NCBI RefSeq assembly: GCF_014652375.1
Contig: NZ_BMYR01000012.1
Span: forward strand, 62,001 to 126,000
Origin: Alishewanella tabrizica
Lineage (GTDB): Bacteria; Pseudomonadota; Gammaproteobacteria; Enterobacterales; Alteromonadaceae
DNA length: 64,000 nucleotides
Direction of reading: 5' to 3'
Part shown: in pieces, positions 39,208 to 48,168 of the stretch
How positions within the stretch are numbered: the stretch's first letter is position 1
Layout of the letters: each line of letters begins with the position of its first letter
The notes under the pieces: model-generated
The model's input: only the letters and a program-made list of their open reading frames with translations
Told to the model about the DNA's origin: nothing
Databases searched by the model: none
Made by a program: the position numbers and the translations under genes

Positions 39208-40527
39208 TTAGAACCACTGAAACAGTAAGATCGCCAGAACCACGCCAAGTAGCGGCATTAACACACTGACGACGGCGACTGGCCAATATGCATTTTGATG
39301 ACTCTCCCCACAGATAGCACGGATAGTGGTCACCACATAGCCATTGTGCGGCAAAGAATCTAATGCGCCCGATGAAATTGCCACGACACGGTGTAACTGT
39401 TCAGGATCGACACCACGATCTAAGTACGTGGGGGCAATCTCGGGTAACGCAATCACTTGTCCTCCCGAGGCTGATCCGGTTAAACCCGCGATAGCGCTTA
39501 CCGCAACCGCAGCACCAATCAGTTCGGGACCAGGCAAATGTGTCATATAATCCACCACCTGATTAAAAGCAGGTGTCAGTTTAGCTACCCCCCCAAAACC
39601 AACAACGGCAGCGGTATTACCAATGGCCAGTAAGGCGCCCAGCACGCCCTCGTTTGTTGCTGTGCCAGGGTTATGCAGAAAACGAAAATTCAGTAAATAC
39701 AGGCTGATCACACCGCCCGCTAGCGCAATAATCAAGGCGGCTTGTTGTAGGCTGTCGTGTAAGATAAAAGACGTTACTAATACGACCAACAGCGGGATCA
39801 AACCGGTGGACCAATGCGGTAACGGTTTATCACTCAAAGTCGGATCGCTCTGCCGGCTGATAAAATGCTCGCCTTTTTGCACGGCGTGTTTAATCATGGT
39901 CATCAATGCCCAATATCCCCCAATCGCCATAAATGCTGCTACCAGTAAACTCACTTCCCAGCCAGCATAGGGTGTGGTGCCTAAATAAGGGATGGGGATC
40001 CAGTTTTGAATTTCTGGAGAGCCGGCTGATGTCATGGTAAAGGTCACTGATCCTAAGGCCAGCGTTGCAGGAATAAAACGGCGCGGTAAATTGGCCCCTT
40101 TGAACAGGCTAACCGCCATGGGATAGGCAGAAAAGGCCACGACAAATAAACTGACTCCGCCATAAGTTAATACGGCACAGGCCAGCACAATAGCAAGTAC
40201 CGCGCGAGTTTGCCCCAGTCTTTTCACAATAGCTAAGGCAACGGCATCTGCTGCGCCGGTGTGTTCCATCAATTTGCCAAACAGCGAACCGAGTAAAAAC
40301 ATTAAAAACCACGCAGCAACAAATCCGGAAAACCCTGACATATAGCCATGCACAAAATCCACTTTGTCGCTTAATTGCCAAAACGGGATACCGTTGGTTA
40401 GTGCAACCAGTAAGGCGCAAAGTGGTGCAGTAATGAACAAATTAAAGCCGCGCATGGTTAGTACAATTAACAAACCTAGACCGAGTAACAGGCCCAGTAA
40501 ACCGAGTAGTCCGAATGAACTTAGCAT
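39208..40527 (-). CDS. GntP-family permease
   Basis: 439 aa, about 12-14 helices. The family (gluconate, D-beta-hydroxybutyrate and related acids, H+ symport) is recognised from GFSGFVAAWFLMFLLGSLFG, TGSASGGQVIALPEIAP and the substrate region SSGALDSLPHNGYVVTT. The substrate is not fixed by sequence; a 3-hydroxybutyrate dehydrogenase 11 kb away suggests short hydroxy acids. Divergent from the TonB receptor gene. Confidence 0.9.
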   Translation of the reverse strand: MLSSFGLLGLLGLLLGLGLLIVLTMRGFNLFITAPLCALLVALTNGIPFWQLSDKVDFVHGYMSGFSGFVAAWFLMFLLGSLFGKLMEHTGAADAVALAIVKRLGQTRAVLAIVLACAVLTYGGVSLFVVAFSAYPMAVSLFKGANLPRRFIPATLALGSVTFTMTSAGSPEIQNWIPIPYLGTTPYAGWEVSLLVAAFMAIGGYWALMTMIKHAVQKGEHFISRQSDPTLSDKPLPHWSTGLIPLLVVLVTSFILHDSLQQAALIIALAGGVISLYLLNFRFLHNPGTATNEGVLGALLAIGNTAAVVGFGGVAKLTPAFNQVVDYMTHLPGPELIGAAVAVSAIAGLTGSASGGQVIALPEIAPTYLDRGVDPEQLHRVVAISSGALDSLPHNGYVVTTIRAICGESHQNAYWPVAVVSVLMPLLGVVLAILLFQWF

Positions 40528-40731
40528 GGATGCATCCTAGTTTTTGTTTTTTTCTAGTCTGATACACTCTGCTGTTGCTCACCATAGTACTAAGGTACAG
40601 GTTAATAATTCCGCAATCAGGGCTACTCTATTACCAACAGCTAATTTCCAACAGTTTGCACAAACACAATACAACATGCCCAAACACTAGACAGAACAAC
40701 AAGACAGAACAACTATCAACAGGAGAGCCCT

Positions 40732-42972
40732 ATGGCTAAGAAGAATAATAATGTGCCACGCGTTGCCGTGAACTCGACGTTACTTACCCCCAGTTTATTG
40801 GCAGTGGCTATCAGCAGCTGTTTAGCGATGCCCGTCTTTGCGCAAGACAACTCAGCGGAAGACGTGAAGCTTGAACGTATTGAAGTGACCGCCCGTCGTA
40901 CTGTCGAAAACTTACAAACGGTGCCAGTGGCCGTTACCTCCTTAGGTGAAGAAGAGTTGGCGCAGCGCGGCGTCGATAACATTACTTCTGTACAACAGTA
41001 TTCTCCCAATACCACCTTACAAGTTTCTCGCGGCACCAACAGTACCTTAACCGCTTACATCCGCGGTATTGGCCAACAAGATCCTTTGTGGGGCTTTGAG
41101 CCGGGTGTGGGTATTTATATTGATGATGTTTACTTAGCCAGGCCACAAGGTGCGGCTTTAGATGTTTACGACGTTGAACGTATCGAGGTTTTGCGTGGGC
41201 CACAAGGCACGTTATATGGTCGTAATACCATTGGGGGTGCAGTAAAATATGTGACTAAAACACTGACAGGTGATAATCAGTTTGCGGTACGTGGCACCCT
41301 AGGAAGTTACAATCAGCGCGATTTACGTCTTTCAGGTCAAACGGGATTAAGTGACACCGTCTTTGTCAGTGGTGCGTTAGCTACTTTTAATCGTGATGGT
41401 TTTGGTAAGTTTTTAAATACGGGTGACGACAACTATAACAAAGAGTTAATGTCTGGCCGTGTCAGTTTGCAGTGGAATGCTGCTGACAATGTAAGAGTTA
41501 ATTTGGCCGCGGACAAAACGGTAGATGATTCTAATCCACGCGGTGGTTTCCGTTTGTTTCCTAGCGCGCTGGCACCAACCGATACGCGTCCAACCAAAGT
41601 GTATGATGCCAACATCAGTATGCCTGTCGCCAATAAAGTTGAAACAGAAGGGCAGTCGCTTACGGTTGCCTGGGATGTAAATGATAACTGGACAATTAAA
41701 TCGGTTACGGCCCGACGCGAAGGGGTTACCGATACCAATATCGATTTTGATTCAACGTCTTTTCCCACCTTAGATATACCGGCGTTCTATGAAGATGAAC
41801 AAACGTCACAAGAGCTGCAGTTTTTATACAGCTCTGAACGCTTAAAAGTCGCAAGTGGTATTTATTATTACAATGGTGATGCCTGTGGTGCCTTTGGTCA
41901 GGTGGTGTATGGCTTATCAACCACTGAAAACGGCGGTTGTGTAGAAACGGATAGCTTGGCATTCTATTCTCAGGGCAGTTATCGGCTCGATGATCAGTGG
42001 TCTGTGACCTTGGGCGGACGCTTTACCAAAGATGATAAAGATGCCTCTGTTTATCGCTATGTTTATAGCGGCTATAAATTTCCGCGGCAGCCAGGCGGTA
42101 ACCGCATTGGCATCCAAACCGATTTTCAAGGTAGCGAAAGTTTTAGCCATTTTTCACCGCGTTTGGGTGTCGAGTATCAACATAGCCGCGATCTGATGCT
42201 TTATACCAGTTATACCAATGGCTTTAAATCAGGTGGCTTTGATATGCGAGCCAACCAAGCCATCAACCCTGATGGTAATAAGCCTTACCAAGAAGAAACG
42301 GTCGACACCTTTGAACTGGGGATGAAGAGCGAGTGGTTTAATCAACGCTTACGCGTAAATGCTGCTGTGTTTATGGCTAAATACGATGATATGCAGGTTA
42401 CGGTACAGCGTTCGGTAGAAACTTCACCGGGTACGGTAACGGTTGCCTCTCAAGTGTTAAACGCGGCGAACGCTGATATTAACGGCGTAGAGTTAGAAGC
42501 CACTTTTGCGGTGAATCGTGATTTTAATTTAAGCATGATCGTCGGTTATGTGGATGCCGCTTTTAATGAGGTCGAGTTTTTTGATCCTAACCTGCAGCAA
42601 GTGGTCGATGTGTCGAATATTTGGTCTTTTGCAAATACGCCTGATCTCACAGCTACACTGGCAGGAACCTACAGTATTGCCACTTCTTTTGGTGAAGTAG
42701 TGATGACGGCCAATATGGCACACCGAGGCTCAACGCAAATCTTTGAAATTCCGTCCTTGTTAGATTTTGGGGGTTATACAGTGTTTAACGCTGGCGCAAC
42801 CTGGTATTCCAATGATGGGCACTGGGATGTTTCGCTGCAAGCGAAAAACATCGGTGATAAACAAGCACGTATAGCGGGATATAACTTTGCCGGACCGGTG
42901 TTAGATAATTCGGTATTGGGATTCTATACTGATCCACGTACGTTCAGTCTAACCGTAGGTTACCGTTTCTAA
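40732..42972 (+). CDS. TonB-dependent outer-membrane receptor
   Basis: 746 aa. Signal peptide (LLAVAISSCLAMPVFA before QDN), a TonB-box-like stretch (LERIEVTAR), plug domain (VPVAVTSLGEEEL ... IEVLRGPQGTLYGRNTIGGA) and a 22-strand barrel ending in the outer-membrane signature SLTVGYRF. The type with FxxxVGVY-like GIYIDDVYLARPQGA and DVERIEVLRGPQ is common among nutrient receptors of Alteromonadales. Ligand unknown; it is next to GntP permease and hydrolase genes rather than siderophore genes. Good AGGAG site at the start. Confidence 0.94.
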   Translation: MAKKNNNVPRVAVNSTLLTPSLLAVAISSCLAMPVFAQDNSAEDVKLERIEVTARRTVENLQTVPVAVTSLGEEELAQRGVDNITSVQQYSPNTTLQVSRGTNSTLTAYIRGIGQQDPLWGFEPGVGIYIDDVYLARPQGAALDVYDVERIEVLRGPQGTLYGRNTIGGAVKYVTKTLTGDNQFAVRGTLGSYNQRDLRLSGQTGLSDTVFVSGALATFNRDGFGKFLNTGDDNYNKELMSGRVSLQWNAADNVRVNLAADKTVDDSNPRGGFRLFPSALAPTDTRPTKVYDANISMPVANKVETEGQSLTVAWDVNDNWTIKSVTARREGVTDTNIDFDSTSFPTLDIPAFYEDEQTSQELQFLYSSERLKVASGIYYYNGDACGAFGQVVYGLSTTENGGCVETDSLAFYSQGSYRLDDQWSVTLGGRFTKDDKDASVYRYVYSGYKFPRQPGGNRIGIQTDFQGSESFSHFSPRLGVEYQHSRDLMLYTSYTNGFKSGGFDMRANQAINPDGNKPYQEETVDTFELGMKSEWFNQRLRVNAAVFMAKYDDMQVTVQRSVETSPGTVTVASQVLNAANADINGVELEATFAVNRDFNLSMIVGYVDAAFNEVEFFDPNLQQVVDVSNIWSFANTPDLTATLAGTYSIATSFGEVVMTANMAHRGSTQIFEIPSLLDFGGYTVFNAGATWYSNDGHWDVSLQAKNIGDKQARIAGYNFAGPVLDNSVLGFYTDPRTFSLTVGYRF

Positions 42973-42988
42973 ATCGATAAAACCCTTG

Positions 42989-43006
42989 CCGGGGCTCACG
43001 CCCCGG
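42989..43006 (+). terminator. Terminator-like hairpin after the TonB receptor gene
   Basis: CCGGGGC-TCAC-GCCCCGG, a perfect 7-bp GC stem with a 4-base loop 17 bases after the stop. Followed by TTCATT only, so the T-tract is weak. Confidence 0.6.
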
Positions 43007-43040
43007 TTCATTATGGGCAAAACTGCTCAGAAGACTTGTT

Positions 43041-43691
43041 ATGATAGCTATTATTGCTGATGATCATCCCTTATTTCGTGTTGCCCTATCGCAAGCCTGT
43101 GCCGCGATACTAGGCAAAGATGCGCTACTGTTACAGGCGCAAACCATGGCGCAAATATGGCCCTTACTACGCCAACATCCGGATACACACTTTATTTTTC
43201 TTGATTTAAAAATGCCGGGATCTGACGGCTTTACCGGTCTTACGGCGTTACGTACTGAATACCCTGATGTGCCGGTAGTTATGGTATCAGCAGAAGAAGA
43301 TCCGGTGATTATTAAGCAAGCGTTGGCACTTGGTGCCGCAGCGTATATTCCTAAATCGGCGCCGCTAGAGTTGTTATCAGAAGCCATTAACGCAGTAACG
43401 AATGGTGATACTTGGATCCCGCCTGCTCTGGCTGATGATGTAAAAAACGCCAGAGTATTAATTGATAACGATTTTGCACAACGGTTAGAACAGCTAACGC
43501 CTCAGCAATTCCGCGTATTAAAAATGATTGCAGATGGTTTGTTAAATAAACAAATCGCGTATGAGATGAGCGTGCAAGAAACCACCATTAAACAGCACGT
43601 ATCGGCAATCTTGCGTAAGCTTAACGTGAATAATCGCACCTTAGCAGGCATTTTATTTGAAAAGCTTAAACTGCCTGAACATGTTGATTAA
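43041..43691 (+). CDS. LuxR/NarL-type response regulator (EraR/CrbR-like)
   Basis: 216 aa. Receiver domain (residues 1-120) with Asp55 (FIFLDLKMPG), acidic pair Asp7/Asp8 (IIADDHP) and Lys104 (AAYIPKSAP), then a LuxR helix-turn-helix (LTPQQFRVLKMIADGLLNKQIAYEMSVQETTIKQHV, shortened here to LLNKQIAYEMSVQETTIKQH). Regulators of this type pair with SSF-domain sensor kinases such as CrbS/CbrA-like proteins controlling acetate or carbon use; such a kinase lies at 48169-51678. Confidence 0.9.
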   Translation: MIAIIADDHPLFRVALSQACAAILGKDALLLQAQTMAQIWPLLRQHPDTHFIFLDLKMPGSDGFTGLTALRTEYPDVPVVMVSAEEDPVIIKQALALGAAAYIPKSAPLELLSEAINAVTNGDTWIPPALADDVKNARVLIDNDFAQRLEQLTPQQFRVLKMIADGLLNKQIAYEMSVQETTIKQHVSAILRKLNVNNRTLAGILFEKLKLPEHVD

Positions 43692-43728
43692 GTACACGCC
43701 CGATTATTAGATTTTCTTCAAACACGAT

Positions 43729-43938
43729 CTAAATGTATGGTTTGTTTGTTTTACGATAGGTTGCCCGACTGAGGGTGGATAAAAACCAGATGAACAATAT
43801 GCCAAAGGGCGCCATTAAGGGAATAACATAATCGATTACTCTAAGTTCAGCGCCTAGTTGCCAGCGGCTTAGCATGTTGAACAATCCTAAACATAATAGT
43901 AATAAGACAAAAAGAATCATGGGCAGATAAACTTTCAT
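43729..43938 (-). CDS. Small two-helix membrane protein downstream of the C39 exporter
   Basis: 69 aa, no family recognised. Two hydrophobic helices (YLPMILFVLLLLCLGLFNML and VIPLMAPFGILFIWFLSTL) and a basic end (RATYRKTNKPYI). Strong ribosome site GGAGG eight bases before the ATG. Located 58 bases after the exporter gene on the same strand, at the end of the bacteriocin cassette, where immunity genes are often found. Immunity is a guess; it could also be an unrelated small protein. Confidence 0.6.
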   Translation of the reverse strand: MKVYLPMILFVLLLLCLGLFNMLSRWQLGAELRVIDYVIPLMAPFGILFIWFLSTLSRATYRKTNKPYI

Positions 43939-43996
43939 TTTGGTACCTCCAATTTAAGTTGTCTATCGTGTTCACCAGCATGGCCTATTCACTAGA

Positions 43997-46090
43997 TTAA
44001 CGTTGCTCTGGGGATAAATACTGCGCCTTGTAATCTTGCGTAATATCAACTAACTGGCCTTGTCGCAGCAGCATGATCCGCTGAGCACTTAAAATTGTTT
44101 CAGGCCGATGAGCAATAATAATGCGTGTCATATTCAGTTGCTGAATGGCCACATTAACATGTTGCTCCAGCTGTAAATCTAAATGGCTAGTGGCTTCATC
44201 CATAAACAGTATTTTGGGTTGGCGATAAAGCGCTCTGGCCAATAACACTCGTTGTTTCTGCCCGCCAGATAATGTACTGCCCATATCACCCACCAAACTG
44301 TTATAGCCCATTGGCATGGCGTTAATGTCGTGTTCAATCCCGGCTAAACGTGCCGCGACCTGCACCTGTTGCATATCAAGTTTTGGATCAAAAAAGCTGA
44401 TATTCTCGGCTAGCGTGCCCGACATTAATTGATCATCCTGCATCACTGCGGCAATTTGGCTGCGATAATGCCGTAAGCCCAATTGTTTAATATCGATACC
44501 CTCTACTTCAATTTTGCCGCTTTCGGGTGTTAACAGCCCCAACATAAGTTTTATTAAGGTCGTTTTACCCGTGCCAGATGGGCCAATAATGGCGATATTG
44601 TCGCCGGCGTGAACGGTAAGATTTAACTGGTTAAATAAGAGGGGCTCACTACTGGCATAACGAAAATCTAATTTTTTAATGCTAAGGTTACCGCTAATCT
44701 CTCTGTAATCATTACGCTCGTCAGTTTCTTCTTTTTCAGTCAAGGCAATATCAGCAAGCCGCTCTAAATGCAGCTTAGTCATTTTAATCTGCACAACTAA
44801 ATCAATTAAGCTGCTCATCCGGCTTGTAAATTGTCCTTTATAGGCCACAAAGGCAAAGAGCATCCCAACCGTCATCACTTCAGCCATCACCTGCTGCGCA
44901 GCTAAATACACAATTAAGATGCCTTCGATACCGAACAACAGCTGATTAGCCATACCCGCACCAATACCCCATTTCGCTAATCGGTAATCTTTATTCACCG
45001 CTTCTGCATGGCGATTTTGCCAAAAGCTTAAACGCTGCGTTTCTTGTCCAAATAACTTAAGGGCTTGATAGCCACGTATCGACTCCATAAAAACGCTTTG
45101 CTCTTTCGCCTCTGCCACAATGCTTTCCTCAGTAAGTTGGCGCATCGGCCAGAAAAAGGCCCAGCGTAATAAGGAATATAGTAATACCACCAAAATGACT
45201 ATCAGACTTAACTGCGGGCTATACAAGTACATCATGGCAAAGACTATCACCACCATAATGCCATCGAGTAAACCGCTTATTAGGCTGGTTGTTAGTAAGG
45301 ATTGTACAGCTGCTAATGAGCCAAATCGTGAGATAATATCCCCCATATGGCGTTTTTCAAAAAAGGCGGCTGGTAAGTGCAGCACATGGCGAAATAAGTT
45401 GGTTACCATTTGCATGCTTAGCATAGTGCCTAAATGCAGGGCTATCCAGCTGCGTAAAATCCCTACCACCACCTGTATAAGCATCAGTAAACCAAAGCCA
45501 AGCGCTAACACCACGAGTAGAGGCTTATCGTAACTGACCAAAACTTCATCCACGACCAACTGGGTATAGTAGGGGGATGCGAGGGCAAACACTTGTAAAA
45601 TTAGTGACAAGATAAATAGCTTTACCAGCGCCGGAATAATGCCCTTGGCTTTATTCCAAAAGGCCGTTAGTTTTAACTGTAGCCGTTCATCGACTTTTTT
45701 AAAGTCTGTAGTAGGTGTCAGCTCTAAGGCAATGCCAGTAAAGGCTTTATCGACTTCCTCCAACGTTAGGCGTCTTTCACCTATCGCTGGATCTAAAATG
45801 GTTATGCCCTTACGATGTACTTTAATAAGCACCACAAAATGATTCATTTCCCAGTGCAAAATACAGGGCGTTTGCAGTTTATTAAGATCTGCCAATTCAA
45901 GTTTAAGCGCCCGACTGGCTAAACCTAATTGATTCGCTAATAACATAAGCTGCTGTAGCGTAGAACCTTTAAGCGATACGCTGTAGCGATTTCGTAAGGT
46001 GGTTAAGTCCAGCTGATGGCCATATTGATTTGCTACCATAGCCACGCAGGCCAAACCACATTCAGCGGCTTCGGATTGGAGGATAATCAT
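43997..46090 (-). CDS. C39-peptidase ABC exporter of double-glycine bacteriocins/microcins
   Basis: 697 aa. N-terminal peptidase C39: Cys11 (EAAECGLAC), His84 (EMNHFVVL), Asp100 (ILDPA) form the cysteine-protease site that cuts after Gly-Gly. Six-helix exporter domain (about 160-430) and ATPase with Walker A GPSGTGKTT, LSGGQKQR and FMDEATSHLD. CvaB/LagD-like: trims and exports the precursor encoded at 46349. TAA immediately precedes the ATG, so this is the earliest start; no good ribosome site is visible. Confidence 0.95.
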   Translation of the reverse strand: MIILQSEAAECGLACVAMVANQYGHQLDLTTLRNRYSVSLKGSTLQQLMLLANQLGLASRALKLELADLNKLQTPCILHWEMNHFVVLIKVHRKGITILDPAIGERRLTLEEVDKAFTGIALELTPTTDFKKVDERLQLKLTAFWNKAKGIIPALVKLFILSLILQVFALASPYYTQLVVDEVLVSYDKPLLVVLALGFGLLMLIQVVVGILRSWIALHLGTMLSMQMVTNLFRHVLHLPAAFFEKRHMGDIISRFGSLAAVQSLLTTSLISGLLDGIMVVIVFAMMYLYSPQLSLIVILVVLLYSLLRWAFFWPMRQLTEESIVAEAKEQSVFMESIRGYQALKLFGQETQRLSFWQNRHAEAVNKDYRLAKWGIGAGMANQLLFGIEGILIVYLAAQQVMAEVMTVGMLFAFVAYKGQFTSRMSSLIDLVVQIKMTKLHLERLADIALTEKEETDERNDYREISGNLSIKKLDFRYASSEPLLFNQLNLTVHAGDNIAIIGPSGTGKTTLIKLMLGLLTPESGKIEVEGIDIKQLGLRHYRSQIAAVMQDDQLMSGTLAENISFFDPKLDMQQVQVAARLAGIEHDINAMPMGYNSLVGDMGSTLSGGQKQRVLLARALYRQPKILFMDEATSHLDLQLEQHVNVAIQQLNMTRIIIAHRPETILSAQRIMLLRQGQLVDITQDYKAQYLSPEQR

Positions 46091-46113
46091 TTAATTATAC
46101 TTATAAAATTGCG

Positions 46114-46284
46114 TTAAATTTTATAAAAGACCAGCATCACGATAAAAGCCGTAACACCACAAATAACAGCGTCTCGGTTTTCATTCTGATATTTTTCGTT
46201 TCTAAATAATCTGTACGCAAATTTATAGCCGACCCCAACACCCAGAGCCTTAATAATTATAAAAAAGATGTCAATAGTGTCCAT
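46114..46284 (-). CDS. Small membrane protein beside the bacteriocin precursor (possible immunity protein)
   Basis: 56 aa from the ATG at 46284; a longer frame (46335) reaches into the stop region of the precursor gene. Two hydrophobic parts (IDIFFIIIKALGVGVGYKF and AVICGVTAFIVMLVFY) flank a basic/polar hairpin. It sits between precursor and exporter, 24 bases before the exporter. Size, helices and place suit an immunity protein; no family was recognised. Confidence 0.65.
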   Translation of the reverse strand: MDTIDIFFIIIKALGVGVGYKFAYRLFRNEKYQNENRDAVICGVTAFIVMLVFYKI

Positions 46285-46348
46285 ATTCAATACCGATTTA
46301 GAGTTTTGTGATAGATGGCTTTGGCATAACACCAAAGCCTGTCTACTT

Positions 46349-46660
46349 TTAGGGAGCGGTCATCATACCTTTGTAGTCAGCACTTGAGCTGAGAAGTGAA
46401 GTACACCAACCCCACCCAGTCACAACATTCATCCCACCACCAACTATTCCAGCGTGAACTGCGGTATTACTCATACCCAAAGTTTTAAAAAATACATGCC
46501 CTAAGACACCACCAGTTGAACCTTCTAAGAATAAACACGCAATTTGTTCAGCAAGGTTTACATCACGGTTTGTATCATCGTGGTTGTCTTTATCATCATT
46601 GGAGCTATTGCTACTGCCTCCTGAGACAAGCTCAACTTGCTCAAATGTTAATTCTTGCAT
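46349..46660 (-). CDS. Double-glycine-leader bacteriocin/microcin precursor
   Basis: 103 aa. Leader MQELTFEQVELVSGG ends in Gly14-Gly15, the C39 cleavage site, with the EL/V spacing of such leaders (Leu4, Val9, Val12). The mature 88-residue peptide starts with a Ser/Asn/Asp-rich, acidic stretch (residues 16-33), followed by a Gly-rich hydrophobic part with GxxxG steps (47/51, 50/54, 71/75) and two cysteines (42 and 86) that could form a disulfide. Ribosome site AAGGAGAG. Class II microcin or class IIb-like by layout; no known bacteriocin is recognised. Confidence 0.85.
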   Translation of the reverse strand: MQELTFEQVELVSGGSSNSSNDDKDNHDDTNRDVNLAEQIACLFLEGSTGGVLGHVFFKTLGMSNTAVHAGIVGGGMNVVTGWGWCTSLLSSSADYKGMMTAP

Positions 46661-46710
46661 AATATCTCTCCTTGAGACGTTTTAAGTTAAAGGTTGGCTC
46701 GTACTGAGCC

Positions 46711-47961
46711 TCATAATCGCCCTTTGAGGCTTAAAATCGGCTCAAGCAACCAGCTCAGTAAACTGCGTTGCTCCAGCACGATATCTGCGCTTAGCAGCAT
46801 GCCCGATTGCAGCGGGACGCTGTTGCCGTAAGCGCGGATCTCTTGCGCATCTAATGCTACTGCCACCCGATAAACGGGTTCTTGTATCGCAATAGGCATG
46901 GCGACTTCATTCGGTAAAATAATGGCCTGACCGGTCTTAAGCACTTGCCCTTCATATAACCCAAAGCGCTGATAGGGAAACGCTTCAAACCTTAAGCGGG
47001 TGCGCTGTCCTGGATTAACAAAACCAAAGGCGCGGGTGGGAACCAACAAGATGGCGTGCAGTTGAGCGTTTTCTGGCAAAATGGTCAGAAGTGGCTGAGT
47101 ATGCTGTGTAAATTGCCCGGGCTCAGCCACTAAGTTAGTGACACGGCCGCTAACGGGGGCAGTGACTAATAGATGGTTTCTGGCTCGTAATTCCACTTGT
47201 TGTTGCGCTAATCTGGAAGACTCTGCTTCTAGCAAGGCTAATTGCTGCTGTTGCTCACTGGGAATACGTTGTAATTGCCCCTCTAATTGCACCAGTGAGG
47301 CAAGTTGGCTTTGTTGGCTAGCATTGTGTTCTGCGGCTTGTTGTTGCAGCTGCAATAAACTTTCATGTTGCAGTTGCCAATCTAAGGTACTGATCACGCC
47401 TTGTTCTTTTAACTGACTTAGATCGCTAAAACGTTGTTGCTGCAGCTGCAGGCGATGCTGTAAAAGTTGCGTTTGTTGGTGTAACTCCGTTAATACGCTT
47501 TGATGATAAACCAAACGGCTTTGTAACTCATGTTGCTGCTGTTGGTACTGCAGTTGTAATTGCTCGCGCCGCTGTGCAATAAGCTGTTGTTGCTGCTGCA
47601 AGGTTAAACTAATGCTCTCAACAACGCTGTTGCCTTCCGCCAAATGGTCTGGAATGGTTAAGGTTAATAGTGCTTGCCCAGCAATCACACTGGCGCCATC
47701 TTCTACATAAAGCTCGCTGATAATTCCCGCGCGGGCGGCATGAACTTTGGCTAAACCAATATCTGGTTGCAAATAGCCCGACACCGTTTCTTTACGATTA
47801 AAATCGGCGGTGGCTAAAAAACCAATTATAGCGACGACGATAGCCAACAAACTGCCCGTTAAAATGCTGCTACTCAGCGGCTGAGCAATAATCACCTCGC
47901 CTTCTAAGCGGTTTGCTTGTTGTTTGATTGCTGCTAGTCGGAACAACGGTTTCTGCGTCAT
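46711..47961 (-). CDS. HlyD-family periplasmic adaptor of the bacteriocin exporter
   Basis: 416 aa. One N-terminal anchor (LTGSLLAIVVAIIGFLA), lipoyl halves (VSGYLQPDIGLAKVHAARAG ... LLVTAPVSGRVTNLVAEPGQ) around an unusually Gln-rich coiled coil (about 120-265), and a beta-barrel end domain (RTRLRFEAFPYQRFGLYEG). CvaA-like partner of the C39 exporter; an outer-membrane TolC must come from elsewhere. First gene of the cassette. Confidence 0.93.
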   Translation of the reverse strand: MTQKPLFRLAAIKQQANRLEGEVIIAQPLSSSILTGSLLAIVVAIIGFLATADFNRKETVSGYLQPDIGLAKVHAARAGIISELYVEDGASVIAGQALLTLTIPDHLAEGNSVVESISLTLQQQQQLIAQRREQLQLQYQQQQHELQSRLVYHQSVLTELHQQTQLLQHRLQLQQQRFSDLSQLKEQGVISTLDWQLQHESLLQLQQQAAEHNASQQSQLASLVQLEGQLQRIPSEQQQQLALLEAESSRLAQQQVELRARNHLLVTAPVSGRVTNLVAEPGQFTQHTQPLLTILPENAQLHAILLVPTRAFGFVNPGQRTRLRFEAFPYQRFGLYEGQVLKTGQAIILPNEVAMPIAIQEPVYRVAVALDAQEIRAYGNSVPLQSGMLLSADIVLEQRSLLSWLLEPILSLKGRL

Positions 47962-48042
47962 TTGTGACTTAATTGTAAATTAATGGTGATTAATTTATAG
48001 GCGGAATTCTTATTGGGGTAAAGGCGGTTTTCAGAATTTATG

Positions 48043-48048
48043 ATTATA
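48043..48048 (-). promoter_or_regulatory. Candidate -10 of the bacteriocin operon
   Basis: TATAAT on the minus strand within an AT-rich stretch, about 82 bases before the HlyD start. No clear -35 at the standard distance. The 207-base gap (47962-48168) holds no gene. Confidence 0.4.
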
Positions 48049-48168
48049 AAAAAAGCAATTTTTAACACGTGTGGGAGTAAAAACGCACTAACGTATTGAA
48101 TAATAGTTATGGTATTAAAAGCGGTACATTGCTTTTATTGAGGTGTTACAAAACCATTTTAGAGACAA

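Noticed and set aside
39173-39210. Small hairpin between GntP and hydrolase genes (ACCC/GGGT with T-run on plus strand)
   Set aside because: The T-run faces the wrong direction for the minus-strand transcript, and the stem is only four bases.
47138-47416. Cys-rich 92-aa plus-strand frame inside the HlyD gene
   Set aside because: The many Cys and Ser codons are the reverse complement of Gln/Ala codons of the coiled coil; not a peptide gene.
47300-47620. Repeated CAA/CAG/TTG-like triplets in the HlyD gene that look like a DNA repeat
   Set aside because: They are Gln codons of the adaptor's coiled coil; the pattern follows from protein sequence, not from a tandem DNA repeat.
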